NCBI RefSeq assembly: GCF_023520895.1
Contig: NZ_CP026029.1
Coordinates: 4,278,001-4,342,000, forward strand
From: Paenibacillus sp. PK3_47
GTDB taxonomy: Bacteria; Bacillota; Bacilli; Paenibacillales; Paenibacillaceae
DNA length: 64,000 bases
Reading direction: 5' to 3'
The notes beneath the pieces were generated by a model. It was given only the letters and a program-made list of their open reading frames with translations. It had not been told where the DNA came from and did not search any database. The translations under genes were made by a program, and so were the position numbers. Of this stretch, positions 26,545 to 35,749 are shown in pieces (position 1 is the stretch's first letter; the number at the start of each line of letters is the position of its first letter).

Positions 26545-27292
26545 TATTTGGAAAATGGACTTTTACCGCTTCCGGCGCAATAAAATCATGTATTTACTGC
26601 TGCTGGTGTTCTGTGCGTTTCAACTCTTCGGCATTTTTATGATGAGCCAGTATCCGTCAACAAGCGGTGTGCCGCTCAGCAGCATGAATGAAAGTGAATT
26701 TATCCAATATACGATCTCTCAGCCGCCCTCCTGGATGCTGATCTACATTGCAGTCTTCAGCATTTACTTCTATATGAGTGAATATAACGCCGGCTTCCAT
26801 AAAAATTATATCTCGATGAGACGGGCAAGAATCTACTCCGTCTTATCCAAAGTACTGATCCTCGCAGTGTTTGTGGCGCTGCTGTTCCTCACAATGCTGA
26901 TTACCGACTGGATCGGAAGAGGACTGTTTTTTGATAATACGGGTATCGGTGACCTTACGTATTTCCTGAAGCTGCTGATTGGCCAATTTCTGCTGCACTG
27001 GGCGTTCTCGATTCTTATACTCTGCATCACAATGATCGTGAAGAACATTCTCGTCAGTCTCACTGCCGGATTTATTCTGGCGCTAAATGTAATTGGAATG
27101 CTGCTGGCCATGCTGGAAACGCTGGTTGACGGCGTTCATCTGAGCCAGTATCTGCTTGTTAACACGATCGTGCGGGTTAAAGATTTCAATGATACCGGGG
27201 ATATACTGCATACGGCCTGTGTAGCGGGTGCGGTTATATTAATCTTCGGTTATGCTGCCGTGCGTTATAAGGTGAAGGAGGATTTGAATTAG
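26537..27292 (+). CDS. ABC-2 type permease
   Basis: The ATG at 26537 overlaps the last codons of the ATPase gene by 8 bases, which fixes the start and shows coupling. The 251-aa protein begins MINIWKMDFYRFRRNKIMYL, as in ABC-2 permeases, and has about six hydrophobic segments, including AFSILILCITMIVKNILVSL and the C-terminal ACVAGAVILIFGYAAV. It is the membrane partner of the ATPase before it. Confidence 0.87.
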   Translation: MINIWKMDFYRFRRNKIMYLLLLVFCAFQLFGIFMMSQYPSTSGVPLSSMNESEFIQYTISQPPSWMLIYIAVFSIYFYMSEYNAGFHKNYISMRRARIYSVLSKVLILAVFVALLFLTMLITDWIGRGLFFDNTGIGDLTYFLKLLIGQFLLHWAFSILILCITMIVKNILVSLTAGFILALNVIGMLLAMLETLVDGVHLSQYLLVNTIVRVKDFNDTGDILHTACVAGAVILIFGYAAVRYKVKEDLN

Positions 27293-27293
27293 G

Positions 27294-27322
27294 GGTACCC
27301 GGCTGCACAGCCCGTACCTATT
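27294..27322 (+). terminator. Hairpin after the ABC module
   Basis: GGTAC/GTACC encloses GGCTG/CAGCC. Only TATTT follows, so termination strength is uncertain. Confidence 0.4.
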
Positions 27323-27334
27323 TCCCCCGTACAG

Positions 27335-27363
27335 GCACTTCTGGGCATTAACCCACATACAAT
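27335..27363 (+). promoter_or_regulatory. Candidate sigma-E promoter of sigK
   Basis: CATACAAT (27356-27363) equals the -10 element recognised by mother-cell sigma-E; the -35 region GCACTTC, 14 bases upstream, is a partial match. In Bacillus, sigK is transcribed by sigma-E, so the context fits. The leader between the promoter and the gene also has a small GTAGTT/AACTAC hairpin near 27382. Confidence 0.4.
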
Positions 27364-27435
27364 AAAAGGACCATGAACCCGTAGTTATCAACTACAGATC
27401 GGTTTCATTGTACATGTGCGGGAGGTGTCGCCAAG

Positions 27436-28137
27436 TTGCCTGGAATAATTAGCACCATAGCACTGCTGATCAAAGAACTGACGCTGCTGGTATCGTACGT
27501 AAGAAACAACGCTTTTCCCCAGCCACTATCAGAGCAGGATGAAAGCAAATACTTAGGGATGATGGCCGAGGGGGACGCTAAGGCACGAAATTTGCTCATT
27601 GAGCATAATCTGCGGCTTGTTGCCCATATAGTCAAAAAATTCGACAACACCGGCGAAGACATGGAGGATTTGATCTCCATCGGCACGATTGGATTGATCA
27701 AGGCGATTGAAAGTTACCGCCCGAACAAGGGCACGAAGCTCGCCACTTTCGCAGCCAGATGTATAGAGAATGAGATATTGATGCACCTCCGCTCGCTGAA
27801 AAAAACCCGTAAAGACGTATCTCTCCACGATCCGATTGGGACAGACAAGGAAGGTAATGAAATCACGCTGATTGACATCCTCGGGTCGGAGACGGACGAT
27901 GTGATTAAAGAAGTGGATCTGAAGATTGAGAAGAGCAAGATTTACCGGAATCTTGATATATTGGATGACCGGGAGAAGGAAGTTGTGGTCGGGCGATTTG
28001 GGCTCGATACAGGCGGGGAAGAGCGGACACAGCGGGAGATTGCGAAGGAGCTGGGGATTTCGCGGAGTTATGTTTCAAGGATAGAGAAGAGGGCGCTGAT
28101 GAAGCTTTATCATGAGTTTTATAAGGCGAAGCGGTGA
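27436..28137 (+). CDS. sigK: Sporulation sigma factor sigma-K, complete
   Basis: TTG start at 27436 with GGAGGTG 8 bases before it. The first 20 residues form a hydrophobic pro-sequence ([19 protein letters not shown]), which SpoIVFB removes during sporulation. Region 2 reads [19 protein letters not shown] and [17 protein letters not shown]; region 4 ends with [20 protein letters not shown]. Length is 233 aa, as expected for sigma-K. The gene is intact, but codons from about 68 onward are repeated at 34786-35314 on the same strand, and a smaller remnant lies at 35750-35805. In B. subtilis sigK is split by the skin element, so this locus is a known integration target; here the upstream copy is whole. 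Confidence 0.95.
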   Translation: MPGIISTIALLIKELTLLVSYVRNNAFPQPLSEQDESKYLGMMAEGDAKARNLLIEHNLRLVAHIVKKFDNTGEDMEDLISIGTIGLIKAIESYRPNKGTKLATFAARCIENEILMHLRSLKKTRKDVSLHDPIGTDKEGNEITLIDILGSETDDVIKEVDLKIEKSKIYRNLDILDDREKEVVVGRFGLDTGGEERTQREIAKELGISRSYVSRIEKRALMKLYHEFYKAKR

Positions 28138-28144
28138 GAGGATT

Positions 28145-28174
28145 GGGTCTGTCTTTTGACAGACTCTTTTTTTT
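28145..28174 (+). terminator. Intrinsic terminator of sigK
   Basis: A stem built on GTCTGTC/GACAGAC, extended by two pairs, has a TTTT loop and eight T after it. It starts 8 bases after the stop codon. Confidence 0.85.
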
Positions 28175-28302
28175 GTCGAAATTTGGACAAGTAGTTCAAA
28201 AGAATTATGTAAAAAGTAGGATTCCCATGTAAAACATTTGAAATTCGATGTTATAATTTGGATGACTATAATACTGTTATTACATTATCTGGAGGGTTAA
28301 AG

Positions 28303-28450
28303 GTGGTTCGGAGTTTTGGAAGTACAGTTAATAAAATGATTAAAGAAACTATAAAAGCAGCGTGCAGCCGAAAGATTGACAAATGCTGCTATTCGAGAGC
28401 AGGAAAGACATTTAAGACTGCAGCGGCAATATGAGCGTGCCATGAAATAG
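28303..28450 (+). pseudogene. Frameshifted small gene remnant
   Basis: GGAGGGTTAAAG precedes a GTG at 28303 that opens as MVRSFGSTVNKMIKETIK. About 18 codons later the sensible reading moves to another frame, giving AAERLTNAAIREQERHLRLQ and ending at the TAG at 28448. One indel near 28355-28365 would join the halves into a charged helical protein of about 48 residues. I do not know the family. It stands at the left edge of the AT-rich insert after sigK. The rest of 28451-28748 shows no gene. Confidence 0.4.
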
Positions 28451-28748
28451 TCTGACATGAACAAAAAGCGCTATACATAGAAGGACGTAAATAAAGAATA
28501 AATGATTATAATGCAGAGGTTCTTTAACTGCTAAATGAATTTAAATTCATTATAGGTGAAACGTTCCTTATATCATTATACAAAAATGGTCAAATGTTTC
28601 TATTTTATAGAAATTTAGATTAAGCTATTTCTTGAGAATCCTTTACCAGTTAGAGAAAGTCTTTTGCAAGAGTTGATATGGAAGCATCTTTGTCTAAGAT
28701 CTATTGGCGAAATACACAATATATTTAATAAAAAGGAGAACTAATAAC

Positions 28749-29444
28749 ATGAGTGCGAATCCATTATCGAAAAATGAAAAATTAACATTATGGGTATCTT
28801 TAATTGCTTTATTTTTTTCAGTTGCTTCTGGTCTATTCTCCACTTATTATACAATTCGAAAAGATCATAAGGATGATTTAGAGGTTGTTGACATTGTATT
28901 CACTGAATCATCTAATGATAAAACTGTACTTTATAAGGATTTGAACATTGGAAAAGTAGGATCAGCACTGATCCCTTTAAATTATAATATTTTAGTTTCT
29001 AATAACTCAAAAAGAACAGTTTCAATTATTGATCACAAACTAACTCAGACAATTAACGGAAAGATGTTTTACTACAGCAATATTGTAAATAAAGTGACCA
29101 TAAATAACAAAGATATTGATTACCCAGTAGCAATAGAAGCAGGAGAAAGTATAAAACTTGTTTTTAGTATTAATATTTTATTGAAGCCAGTTGTAGATGA
29201 TCTTATTCAGAAAAAATATAAATATGATACAAAAATTCCATTCAGTGATCTTCATAGATATTTACTCAGCAATGGATATGATCTTTATGGGAATAAGTTG
29301 AAAGCAATTTTTTTTGAAGACAATACTTATATGACCGAAACCGAAGATTATAAAACGCCTACTTATAAAATTACATTTACTACTTCGACAGGAAGCAAAT
29401 TTACTCAAAGTATCAGCGAAAAAGATCTGCCTGAAAATTTTTAG
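28749..29444 (+). CDS. Single-pass membrane protein of unknown function, in the sigK insert
   Basis: The ATG at 28749 is chosen because AAGGAGAA lies 8 bases before it; an ATG at 28704 lacks such a site. The 231-aa protein has one clear membrane helix (about residues 13-35, LWVSLIALFFSVASGLFSTYY) close to the N-terminus and a basic flank (RKDHKDD) after it. The remaining 190 residues look like a mostly beta domain; it is rich in Asn, Lys and Ile. No family is recognised. The DNA is much more AT-rich than the genes around the insert, a sign of transfer. It lies 218 bases before the large NTPase gene on the same strand and may be a membrane partner in the same system. Confidence 0.6.
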   Translation: MSANPLSKNEKLTLWVSLIALFFSVASGLFSTYYTIRKDHKDDLEVVDIVFTESSNDKTVLYKDLNIGKVGSALIPLNYNILVSNNSKRTVSIIDHKLTQTINGKMFYYSNIVNKVTINNKDIDYPVAIEAGESIKLVFSINILLKPVVDDLIQKKYKYDTKIPFSDLHRYLLSNGYDLYGNKLKAIFFEDNTYMTETEDYKTPTYKITFTTSTGSKFTQSISEKDLPENF

Positions 29445-29662
29445 GCGTGCATTAGGCTGACTTTTTATCTACAAGATCCGTAGAAAGTCTAGGTTCAGTA
29501 TATAGATTCTGTTGAAGCTGGGAGCGGTTGTATATATCTTACATTTATCTTATGTTTCAAAATAGGTGTAATACGTTTTTAAGAAAAATATTAAAATGTT
29601 GGTAGTATTTTGGTTTGAAATGATGAAAAATGGAATTAACAAATAAGGAAGAGGTGCAGTTT

Positions 29663-32600
29663 ATGGAAAAATTAGATCTTACTTATTACTCAGCTAGCTT
29701 TCCATCTACTCCTGAGAATGAAATATTCCGAGAGAATATTGTAAGGTATATTGCGGATAGTTTCTCACCAAGTAAGAGAGTTATCCTAGTTGAGGATGGC
29801 CAATTTACAGGTAAAACAACTCTCCTTTCCCAATTTACGCGTACATTTTCTGAACGTAGCATATCGTTTTTTATTGGAGAGGACTACTGGACTTCAAACT
29901 TACACCGCTTTTTGAGTGATATGTGCGAGCAACTTAAACACATCTGTACTGATGCTAAAACTCGAAAAGCGCTTAATGAATTAGACGTCTCAATAAAAAA
30001 TGAAAATGAATTAATTCATTTGTTTAGTCATTTAAATTCTCTGCTGCTTCGGCAAGTTAAGTCGGGAACTGGTCCTTATTACTTTGTAATTGACGGATTA
30101 GATAGAATTACCGAAGAGTCATCTGATAATCTTCTTAAATACATACCAACTGGAGCTCCTGAGGGGATTTTCATTTTACTAAGTTCCCGGAAAGGGAAAA
30201 AATATAATTACTCGCAACATTCCATGACTATCCCTAAGTTTTCTTTGTTAGAAACTGAAAGATATCTTAGTGATTGTTTAGATGAAAAACAAATAAAAGA
30301 TATCTTTAAAAAGTCTGAAGGTTCACCTGGGTATTTACAGGAATTAAGAAGGCAAATAATAACAGGTAAAGATTTAGGGGAACTACTTAACAATCCACCA
30401 CAAGAAATAGTACATCTTTTGGACAAGCAATGGTTAGAATTTGATCAAACAAATAATACTTTAGTTAAGATGGTAGCCTTCCTTGTTTTCTCTCCTTCTG
30501 AACTTAGTATTGGTAGTCTTGGTCGACTAATGGATAAAGATGATGAGGAAGTGTTAATGCTTATTGGAAATATCCCTTTTTTGAAGTTTGATCGTGAAAA
30601 GAATAAAGTCGAGGTTTTGTATGCATATAAAGCATTCCTTATGAATAAACTAGTAGATAAAAAGCCCTTAGTGGATCAACAATTAATTAGCTTTTTTGAA
30701 AATAATCCTACTGAGGAAAATTTGTTTGTATTTTTACCACAGCTTTATCAACAAAACGGGAAGTTCAGTGCCTTAAGTCAGCTTATTAATGAGGAATCAC
30801 TCGTGCGGATGTTAGGTACGCATGGGCAAGTTTCTATAGTTAGAAGAAATTTGAAACTTCTAGCTGAAATGTCTTACAACGAGAAGGAGTGGCAAAAGTT
30901 AGCGTGGGCTACATTGATGCAATCAGTTTTCACAAAAATTGTAACTTCTCCTCCTGCAATAGAAGAAGAGATTAATGCAATGTTAGCATTAGGGTTACAT
31001 GAGTCTGCAATTCCATTGGCTTTAAATTGTATCCTCCCGGAAGATCGCTTAAAACTTCTATCAAACATTTGTAATCACCTAAAGGAAAGGGGGGAGAATA
31101 TTTCAGGAAATCTACTAAGAATTTTAGAGGATTCTGTGTATCTTATTGATAATACTATCGAACTGACAGAGCATATAATCGATAAATTACTTGATATTTC
31201 CGCCGAGATATTCCCTTTTCACCCCAATTTAGCGCTCAAACTTGTAAAAAGAATTGCTGAAGAAAAAGGTGAAGATCATAAAGATAAGTTAATGGACATT
31301 CTCATCATGCGACTTTTAATGAAGCTGGAAGCTGATTCAAGTTCAATTGAGGAAATACAAAATCAGTTAGGACAAGAATCTCTTAACGAGTTTACTAGAG
31401 CGGCATCTAGTGCAATTGCATCAAATAGTGTTGATTCAATAATTGAAACTGTGAACAGCATATCTGATATCTCAGCAAAGTTGTTTCTACTCCAAACATG
31501 GTGCAATACAAATAGAGAAGACCCCTCTTGTATTGAAGTGGTTAGTTTCGCCATGGACATAATGACAGAGAGTAACAGTTACTCTCCAACATTAGTGCAT
31601 CTAAGAGAATTTGCTGCTCCACTATTAAACTCAGAGGATCTGACAAAAACTGCTGGGTTGGTTCACAAAATTGATCTCTTAAAAGAGACAATTATTAAAA
31701 ATCCGCTTGAAGAATATGCTCGTCTTGAAGTAACTCTTGGTGAGATTGAAACTCGTTGGTCAAGTGATGAAGCTACAAAGAGACTTTATACACTTATTTT
31801 CTTCCTTGAAGATATTGAGGAGCTCGATTCTAGATGCCAGGTTTTAATTCGTATACTATTGGCATTAGGGAAAATCCTACCGAATGATAAACAACTTGAA
31901 GCTGAATTGAAAGAAAATTTCAAATTCGATTTCTTAAAGTTGTTGAGCTCATCTGCTAACCATTATCTGATCTCAAAAAGAATAGTTCCAGTCTTGACAG
32001 AATACGATCATTTTCTCGCAGAAGAATTTGTTGAACATATTAACACGTCAAGAAGACGTGATATAGCATATTCTATATTGGCTCGTGTCTACGTAAGTAC
32101 AAAGGAGACAGACGCTGATATCGATTTTGTTAAAAGAATCGTATCTAAAATATCTTATAGCCATTTTCAAGACTGGGTTTTCGTTAAAATTCTTGGAGAT
32201 ATTTCTAAAAATACTTCGGTGATAAATCAAAAAGCAAAATATGAGCTAAAACAAAGAGCGTACAAAATTAAAGGATCAATTGGAAAATCATATGCATTAT
32301 CATACTTATTGGAGTTGTTTAAAGAACAAGATTTAAAGCTTTTAGAGGCGATTGTAGTAAATCTTAAAGAAACACTGAATAAAATTGATTCTATTGAACA
32401 AAAAATGCAAACTGGTTACCGAATTACTAGAATAATTGCTCGTCACGATACAAAGTTAGCTACCGATGTATTTACACTAACTAATGGAAATAAAACTAAC
32501 CAAGCATTTGTCGACAAAAGAATAAATGAATTATATGTAGAGACATGTAATCTTTTAATTAATACTGTTCCAGAGATAACAAAAAGTTCTAACTACTTGG

Positions 32601-34588
32601 AAAAAGTGTATGCTATACAAAAAATGATTCAAAAAGTACCATCAATATATACTCAGATAACATTATTTAATTCTTTGGCAATTAAATGTTTTAATTCTGG
32701 AAAAATCAATATATTGAGTGAAATTGCAAAGATTGGGCTGAAGTTAATTGAAAATTCCCCAGATGAAGAGACCTATAATAATTGCCTTTCTGAATTTTCT
32801 ACAACTTTATTTTTTTACGAACGTGAAATTTTGTTTGAAAGAATTGAATCGTTGCCAGAAGAATTAAGAAACGAGGCCTTTTACAAGATTATAAAAGTAA
32901 TTTTTTCTAAGCGTCTTCCAGATGAATCTATTGATTTAAAATCTCTTTATGCAAAAATAGACTATAAGGAAGCGATTCAAGTATGTGATTTGTTAGAAAA
33001 AATCAGCGAAGATGCGACTATTGCTAGCGTAATATCATGTCTTTGTAATTTGATTACTGAACCATACGGTATCAATAAATTGAGAGGTACATTTTCAAGC
33101 GAAAAACAATTATTGAATATTGCTGAAAGATTATCAAGGATAATTCAAGAAAAATTGCCTGAATCAAATAACATACAACATGAAGGGTATAAGCTTTTAG
33201 CATTAGCCCAGTTAACTAAGTTGAAACATGCATGTGTTCATACTCGAGCAAATTCTAAATGGGAAAAAATTGTTCCTAGTATGGAAAGTATCAGGAGTAA
33301 GGCTCTTTCTATCGAAAACGAGGCTGATCGTCCTTACGTGCTCGGATTTCTTGCAAGTACGTACTTTAAAGTTAACCGAGACTATGCTTCAATTTTTTCT
33401 CATGATGCAGAGCAATCGTTAAATGATATTTCAAACTACGTAGATAGGATTGAAAGATATGAATCCGTTGCTGAGACGCTTCACGAAATTGATCATAGTG
33501 CTGCGGCAAGAGATCTTCTGGAAAAAGCAATGGATTTTGCTAGAAATTATTCTTATGAAGAAAGGGACCAAATGTTGGGCAGAATCATTGAAGTGGCACA
33601 TAATGTAGAACCTAACCTGGCTACTAACCTTGCAAGCAAAGTTGATAACCCATTTGAGTTAACCCAACTCAATGAAAACATTAAAGTATTAACGTTACAT
33701 TCAAGCCCACAAAAAATATCAAATTTAAAACATGATGAAATCAAGGATGTACTTGAGAACGTATTCCATAGGTTATTAAGATCAATAAGGTCAGGTAAAG
33801 GTACCACACAATCCAGTGAGGTGGTAGGCTCTTATGTTCTTAAATCATTAGGACAGGACTATGAAACGGTAAAATTAGCAACAGAATGGTATGTTGAGAA
33901 TACTATCGCTTCAATAAATAGCCACGCAAAGTTTTCCAGGCTGGATGATCTCTTTAACGGGTTGATGCAAATGTTGCATTTAATAAATACACTTGGTGAT
34001 TTTCTAATTACAAATGAAGCAGCAATCTCAAGTAATGATGCAATCTCAATCTATAAAATCTTGAGCCCAGTTGATACACATACCTTTCATGTTGATGAGC
34101 AAGATAGGGCTTTAGGTTTTATTAATGAATGGATTGCTGAAAATGCTAAAGATCAATTGAAAATCTTTGACCCTTATTTTACTGAAGAGTATATTTATTT
34201 GCTTAAGAGTGTTCCTTCGAGTTGCAGAGTTCAGATATTAACCTCAACCAAAACAGCTGACATTGAAATGATTGATTATGAGGATCTTTACAAAAGAGGG
34301 TGGTCAAGGGTTTGTGATCACCGGCCACCTGAAACCCACTTTTACATTTATTATACAAACAGTGGCAAAACACCATTACATGACCGATTTATCTTAACAG
34401 AAAATGGCGGGTTATCACTCGGTACATCATTGAATGGTTTTGGGAGTAAAACGTCAACGATACAAATCATTGATGTCGAGAGAAAACAAAAAATTGAATA
34501 TGAGATTATTTTTCCGCTTGTTACAATGCCTCCACAAATGTATGAGAATCAGCGATTGAATCAAAAAATATTCACACTAAAGATTTAA
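29663..34588 (+). CDS. Giant STAND-like NTPase with helical repeats and C-terminal PLD-like domain; candidate defence protein
   Basis: The ATG at 29663 follows AGGAAGAGGTG and gives 1641 aa; an ATG at 29630 has no site. Residues 40-230 form a P-loop NTPase of the NACHT/STAND kind: Walker A EDGQFTGKTT (44-53), Walker B YFVIDGLDRI (140-149), sensor ILLSSR (171-176) and the GSPG motif (220-223). From about 330 to 1490 there are only amphipathic helix pairs, such as ARDLLEKAMDFARNYSYEER and LATNLASKV, consistent with an alpha-solenoid. Residues from about 1490 end with a phospholipase-D-like domain: IFDPYF strand (Asp1503) and HDRFILTENGG (His1573, Asp1574). Antiviral STAND proteins have the same parts, but their effectors are usually at the N-terminus. 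AT-rich DNA in the sigK insert suggests horizontal transfer. The defence role is inference. Confidence 0.8.
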   Translation: MEKLDLTYYSASFPSTPENEIFRENIVRYIADSFSPSKRVILVEDGQFTGKTTLLSQFTRTFSERSISFFIGEDYWTSNLHRFLSDMCEQLKHICTDAKTRKALNELDVSIKNENELIHLFSHLNSLLLRQVKSGTGPYYFVIDGLDRITEESSDNLLKYIPTGAPEGIFILLSSRKGKKYNYSQHSMTIPKFSLLETERYLSDCLDEKQIKDIFKKSEGSPGYLQELRRQIITGKDLGELLNNPPQEIVHLLDKQWLEFDQTNNTLVKMVAFLVFSPSELSIGSLGRLMDKDDEEVLMLIGNIPFLKFDREKNKVEVLYAYKAFLMNKLVDKKPLVDQQLISFFENNPTEENLFVFLPQLYQQNGKFSALSQLINEESLVRMLGTHGQVSIVRRNLKLLAEMSYNEKEWQKLAWATLMQSVFTKIVTSPPAIEEEINAMLALGLHESAIPLALNCILPEDRLKLLSNICNHLKERGENISGNLLRILEDSVYLIDNTIELTEHIIDKLLDISAEIFPFHPNLALKLVKRIAEEKGEDHKDKLMDILIMRLLMKLEADSSSIEEIQNQLGQESLNEFTRAASSAIASNSVDSIIETVNSISDISAKLFLLQTWCNTNREDPSCIEVVSFAMDIMTESNSYSPTLVHLREFAAPLLNSEDLTKTAGLVHKIDLLKETIIKNPLEEYARLEVTLGEIETRWSSDEATKRLYTLIFFLEDIEELDSRCQVLIRILLALGKILPNDKQLEAELKENFKFDFLKLLSSSANHYLISKRIVPVLTEYDHFLAEEFVEHINTSRRRDIAYSILARVYVSTKETDADIDFVKRIVSKISYSHFQDWVFVKILGDISKNTSVINQKAKYELKQRAYKIKGSIGKSYALSYLLELFKEQDLKLLEAIVVNLKETLNKIDSIEQKMQTGYRITRIIARHDTKLATDVFTLTNGNKTNQAFVDKRINELYVETCNLLINTVPEITKSSNYLEKVYAIQKMIQKVPSIYTQITLFNSLAIKCFNSGKINILSEIAKIGLKLIENSPDEETYNNCLSEFSTTLFFYEREILFERIESLPEELRNEAFYKIIKVIFSKRLPDESIDLKSLYAKIDYKEAIQVCDLLEKISEDATIASVISCLCNLITEPYGINKLRGTFSSEKQLLNIAERLSRIIQEKLPESNNIQHEGYKLLALAQLTKLKHACVHTRANSKWEKIVPSMESIRSKALSIENEADRPYVLGFLASTYFKVNRDYASIFSHDAEQSLNDISNYVDRIERYESVAETLHEIDHSAAARDLLEKAMDFARNYSYEERDQMLGRIIEVAHNVEPNLATNLASKVDNPFELTQLNENIKVLTLHSSPQKISNLKHDEIKDVLENVFHRLLRSIRSGKGTTQSSEVVGSYVLKSLGQDYETVKLATEWYVENTIASINSHAKFSRLDDLFNGLMQMLHLINTLGDFLITNEAAISSNDAISIYKILSPVDTHTFHVDEQDRALGFINEWIAENAKDQLKIFDPYFTEEYIYLLKSVPSSCRVQILTSTKTADIEMIDYEDLYKRGWSRVCDHRPPETHFYIYYTNSGKTPLHDRFILTENGGLSLGTSLNGFGSKTSTIQIIDVERKQKIEYEIIFPLVTMPPQMYENQRLNQKIFTLKI

Positions 34589-34707
34589 AAATTCAATTTT
34601 TGGAGAAACTCAGTATTGTTTATTTAATAAGACAACAACACGTAATACCGAAGTAAGTAAGTTAATGGAGAAATAATTGAAGGAAATAGAAATATATCTA
34701 ATTTCCC

Positions 34708-34751
34708 GAGCTTGAACTGAATCAGAATGTCTAGGCAAGCTCTTATTTTTA
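34708..34751 (+). terminator. Terminator after the giant NTPase gene
   Basis: GAGCTTG and CAAGCTC pair over a 20-base loop and are followed by TTATTTTTAT. It lies 120 bases after the stop codon, inside the insert. Confidence 0.5.
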
Positions 34752-34785
34752 TCAGACAGTTATAATTTCCGCGAGAACCCAATAT

Positions 34786-35314
34786 GACATCGTATCGTGT
34801 CCATAATCTCAAAAAGTTCGACAATACAGGGGAAGACATGGAGGACCTGATCTCCATCGGCACCATTGGACTGATTAAGGCAATTGAGAGCTACCGTCCG
34901 AATAAGGGAACGAAACTCGCAACGTTCGCGGCCCGATGTATTGAAAACGAAATCCTGATGCATCTTCGCTCGCTGAAAAAGACCCGTAAAGACGTATCTC
35001 TCCACGATCCGATCGGGACAGACAAGGAAGGTAATGAAATTACGCTGATTGATATCCTCGGTTCCGAAACGGACGATGTGATTAAAGAAGTGGATCTGAA
35101 GATTGAGAAGAGCAAGATATACCGCAATCTTGATATATTGGATGACCGGGAGAAGGAAGTTGTGGTCGGGCGGTTTGGGCTCGATACAGGAGGGGAAGAG
35201 CGGACGCAGCGGGAGATTGCGAAGGAGCTGGGGATCTCGCGGAGTTATGTATCAAGGATAGAGAAGAGGGCGCTGATGAAGCTTTATCATGAGTTTTATA
35301 AGGTCAAGCGGTGA
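34786..35314 (+). pseudogene. 5'-truncated second copy of sigK
   Basis: From the codons for KKFDNTGED to the stop, this copy encodes the same protein as the intact sigK except for the third-last residue (Val for Ala). The pro-sequence and the first 65 or so codons are missing. At DNA level the first 200 bases differ at many third positions, while the last part is closer to the intact copy, so the two are distinct alleles with a mosaic pattern, not a recent duplication. The short ATG-led opening at 34784 has no ribosome site. Almost no protein-level decay suggests that this half belonged to a working gene until recently. Confidence 0.85.
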
Positions 35315-35327
35315 GGTAGGACATTTG

Positions 35328-35378
35328 CCTGTAGGAATGAGACATTAAAGGTCTCAGTCTTACAGGTTATTTATTTTA
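35328..35378 (+). terminator. Terminator after the truncated sigK copy
   Basis: CCTGTA...GAGAC pairs with GTCTC...TACAGG to form a long, slightly imperfect stem followed by TTATTTATTTT. Confidence 0.7.
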
Positions 35379-35484
35379 GAAAACTCAATGATTAGATGCT
35401 ATACACCTGGCTTTAAGCTGATATAAATTGTGCTTTGCTGTGGTATACTCGAACTATAAGCGGAAATGAGGTGTTTCTATATTG

Positions 35485-35661
35485 ATGAATATTACGCAGG
35501 ACCTTGCCAAATTGATCCGGCTAACAGGCGACCGTGCCAAATTGGATGCTAAAGCAAATGGAACATATATAGTATATAAGACAAATGAGGGGCAGATTGT
35601 TAGAGAATATAGTACGGGTAAAATCGAGAAAATGAATGAACGGGATTTCATCCATGAATGA
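35485..35661 (+). CDS. Small hypothetical protein (about 59 aa)
   Basis: Begins MNITQDLAKLIRLTGDRAKL and ends FIHE. It has a GAGGTG site 11 bases before the ATG at 35485 (8 bases before a TTG at 35482, an equally possible start). The sequence is well balanced and soluble, with a YIVYKTNEGQIVREYSTG beta segment. A strong terminator follows. I do not recognise a function. It is too short for most ORF filters but shows all the signs of a real gene. Confidence 0.65.
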   Translation: MNITQDLAKLIRLTGDRAKLDAKANGTYIVYKTNEGQIVREYSTGKIEKMNERDFIHE

Positions 35662-35705
35662 GACAAAGGCAACGATGTTTGTATTTGCAGAATAAAACAC
35701 AACAG

Positions 35706-35749
35706 TAAACCAACTCAATCGGGAACGATAGAAATTGGTTTATTTTTTT
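35706..35749 (+). terminator. Terminator of the small gene
   Basis: TAAACCAA and TTGGTTTA form the outer stem, ATCG/CGAT an inner one, with seven T after it. A similar terminator stands at 53618-53661. Confidence 0.75.

Noticed and set aside
28138-34785. Active skin-like element that excises from sigK during sporulation
   Set aside because: The upstream sigK is already complete and no serine or tyrosine recombinase is encoded in the insert, so excision is not required and no machinery is visible.
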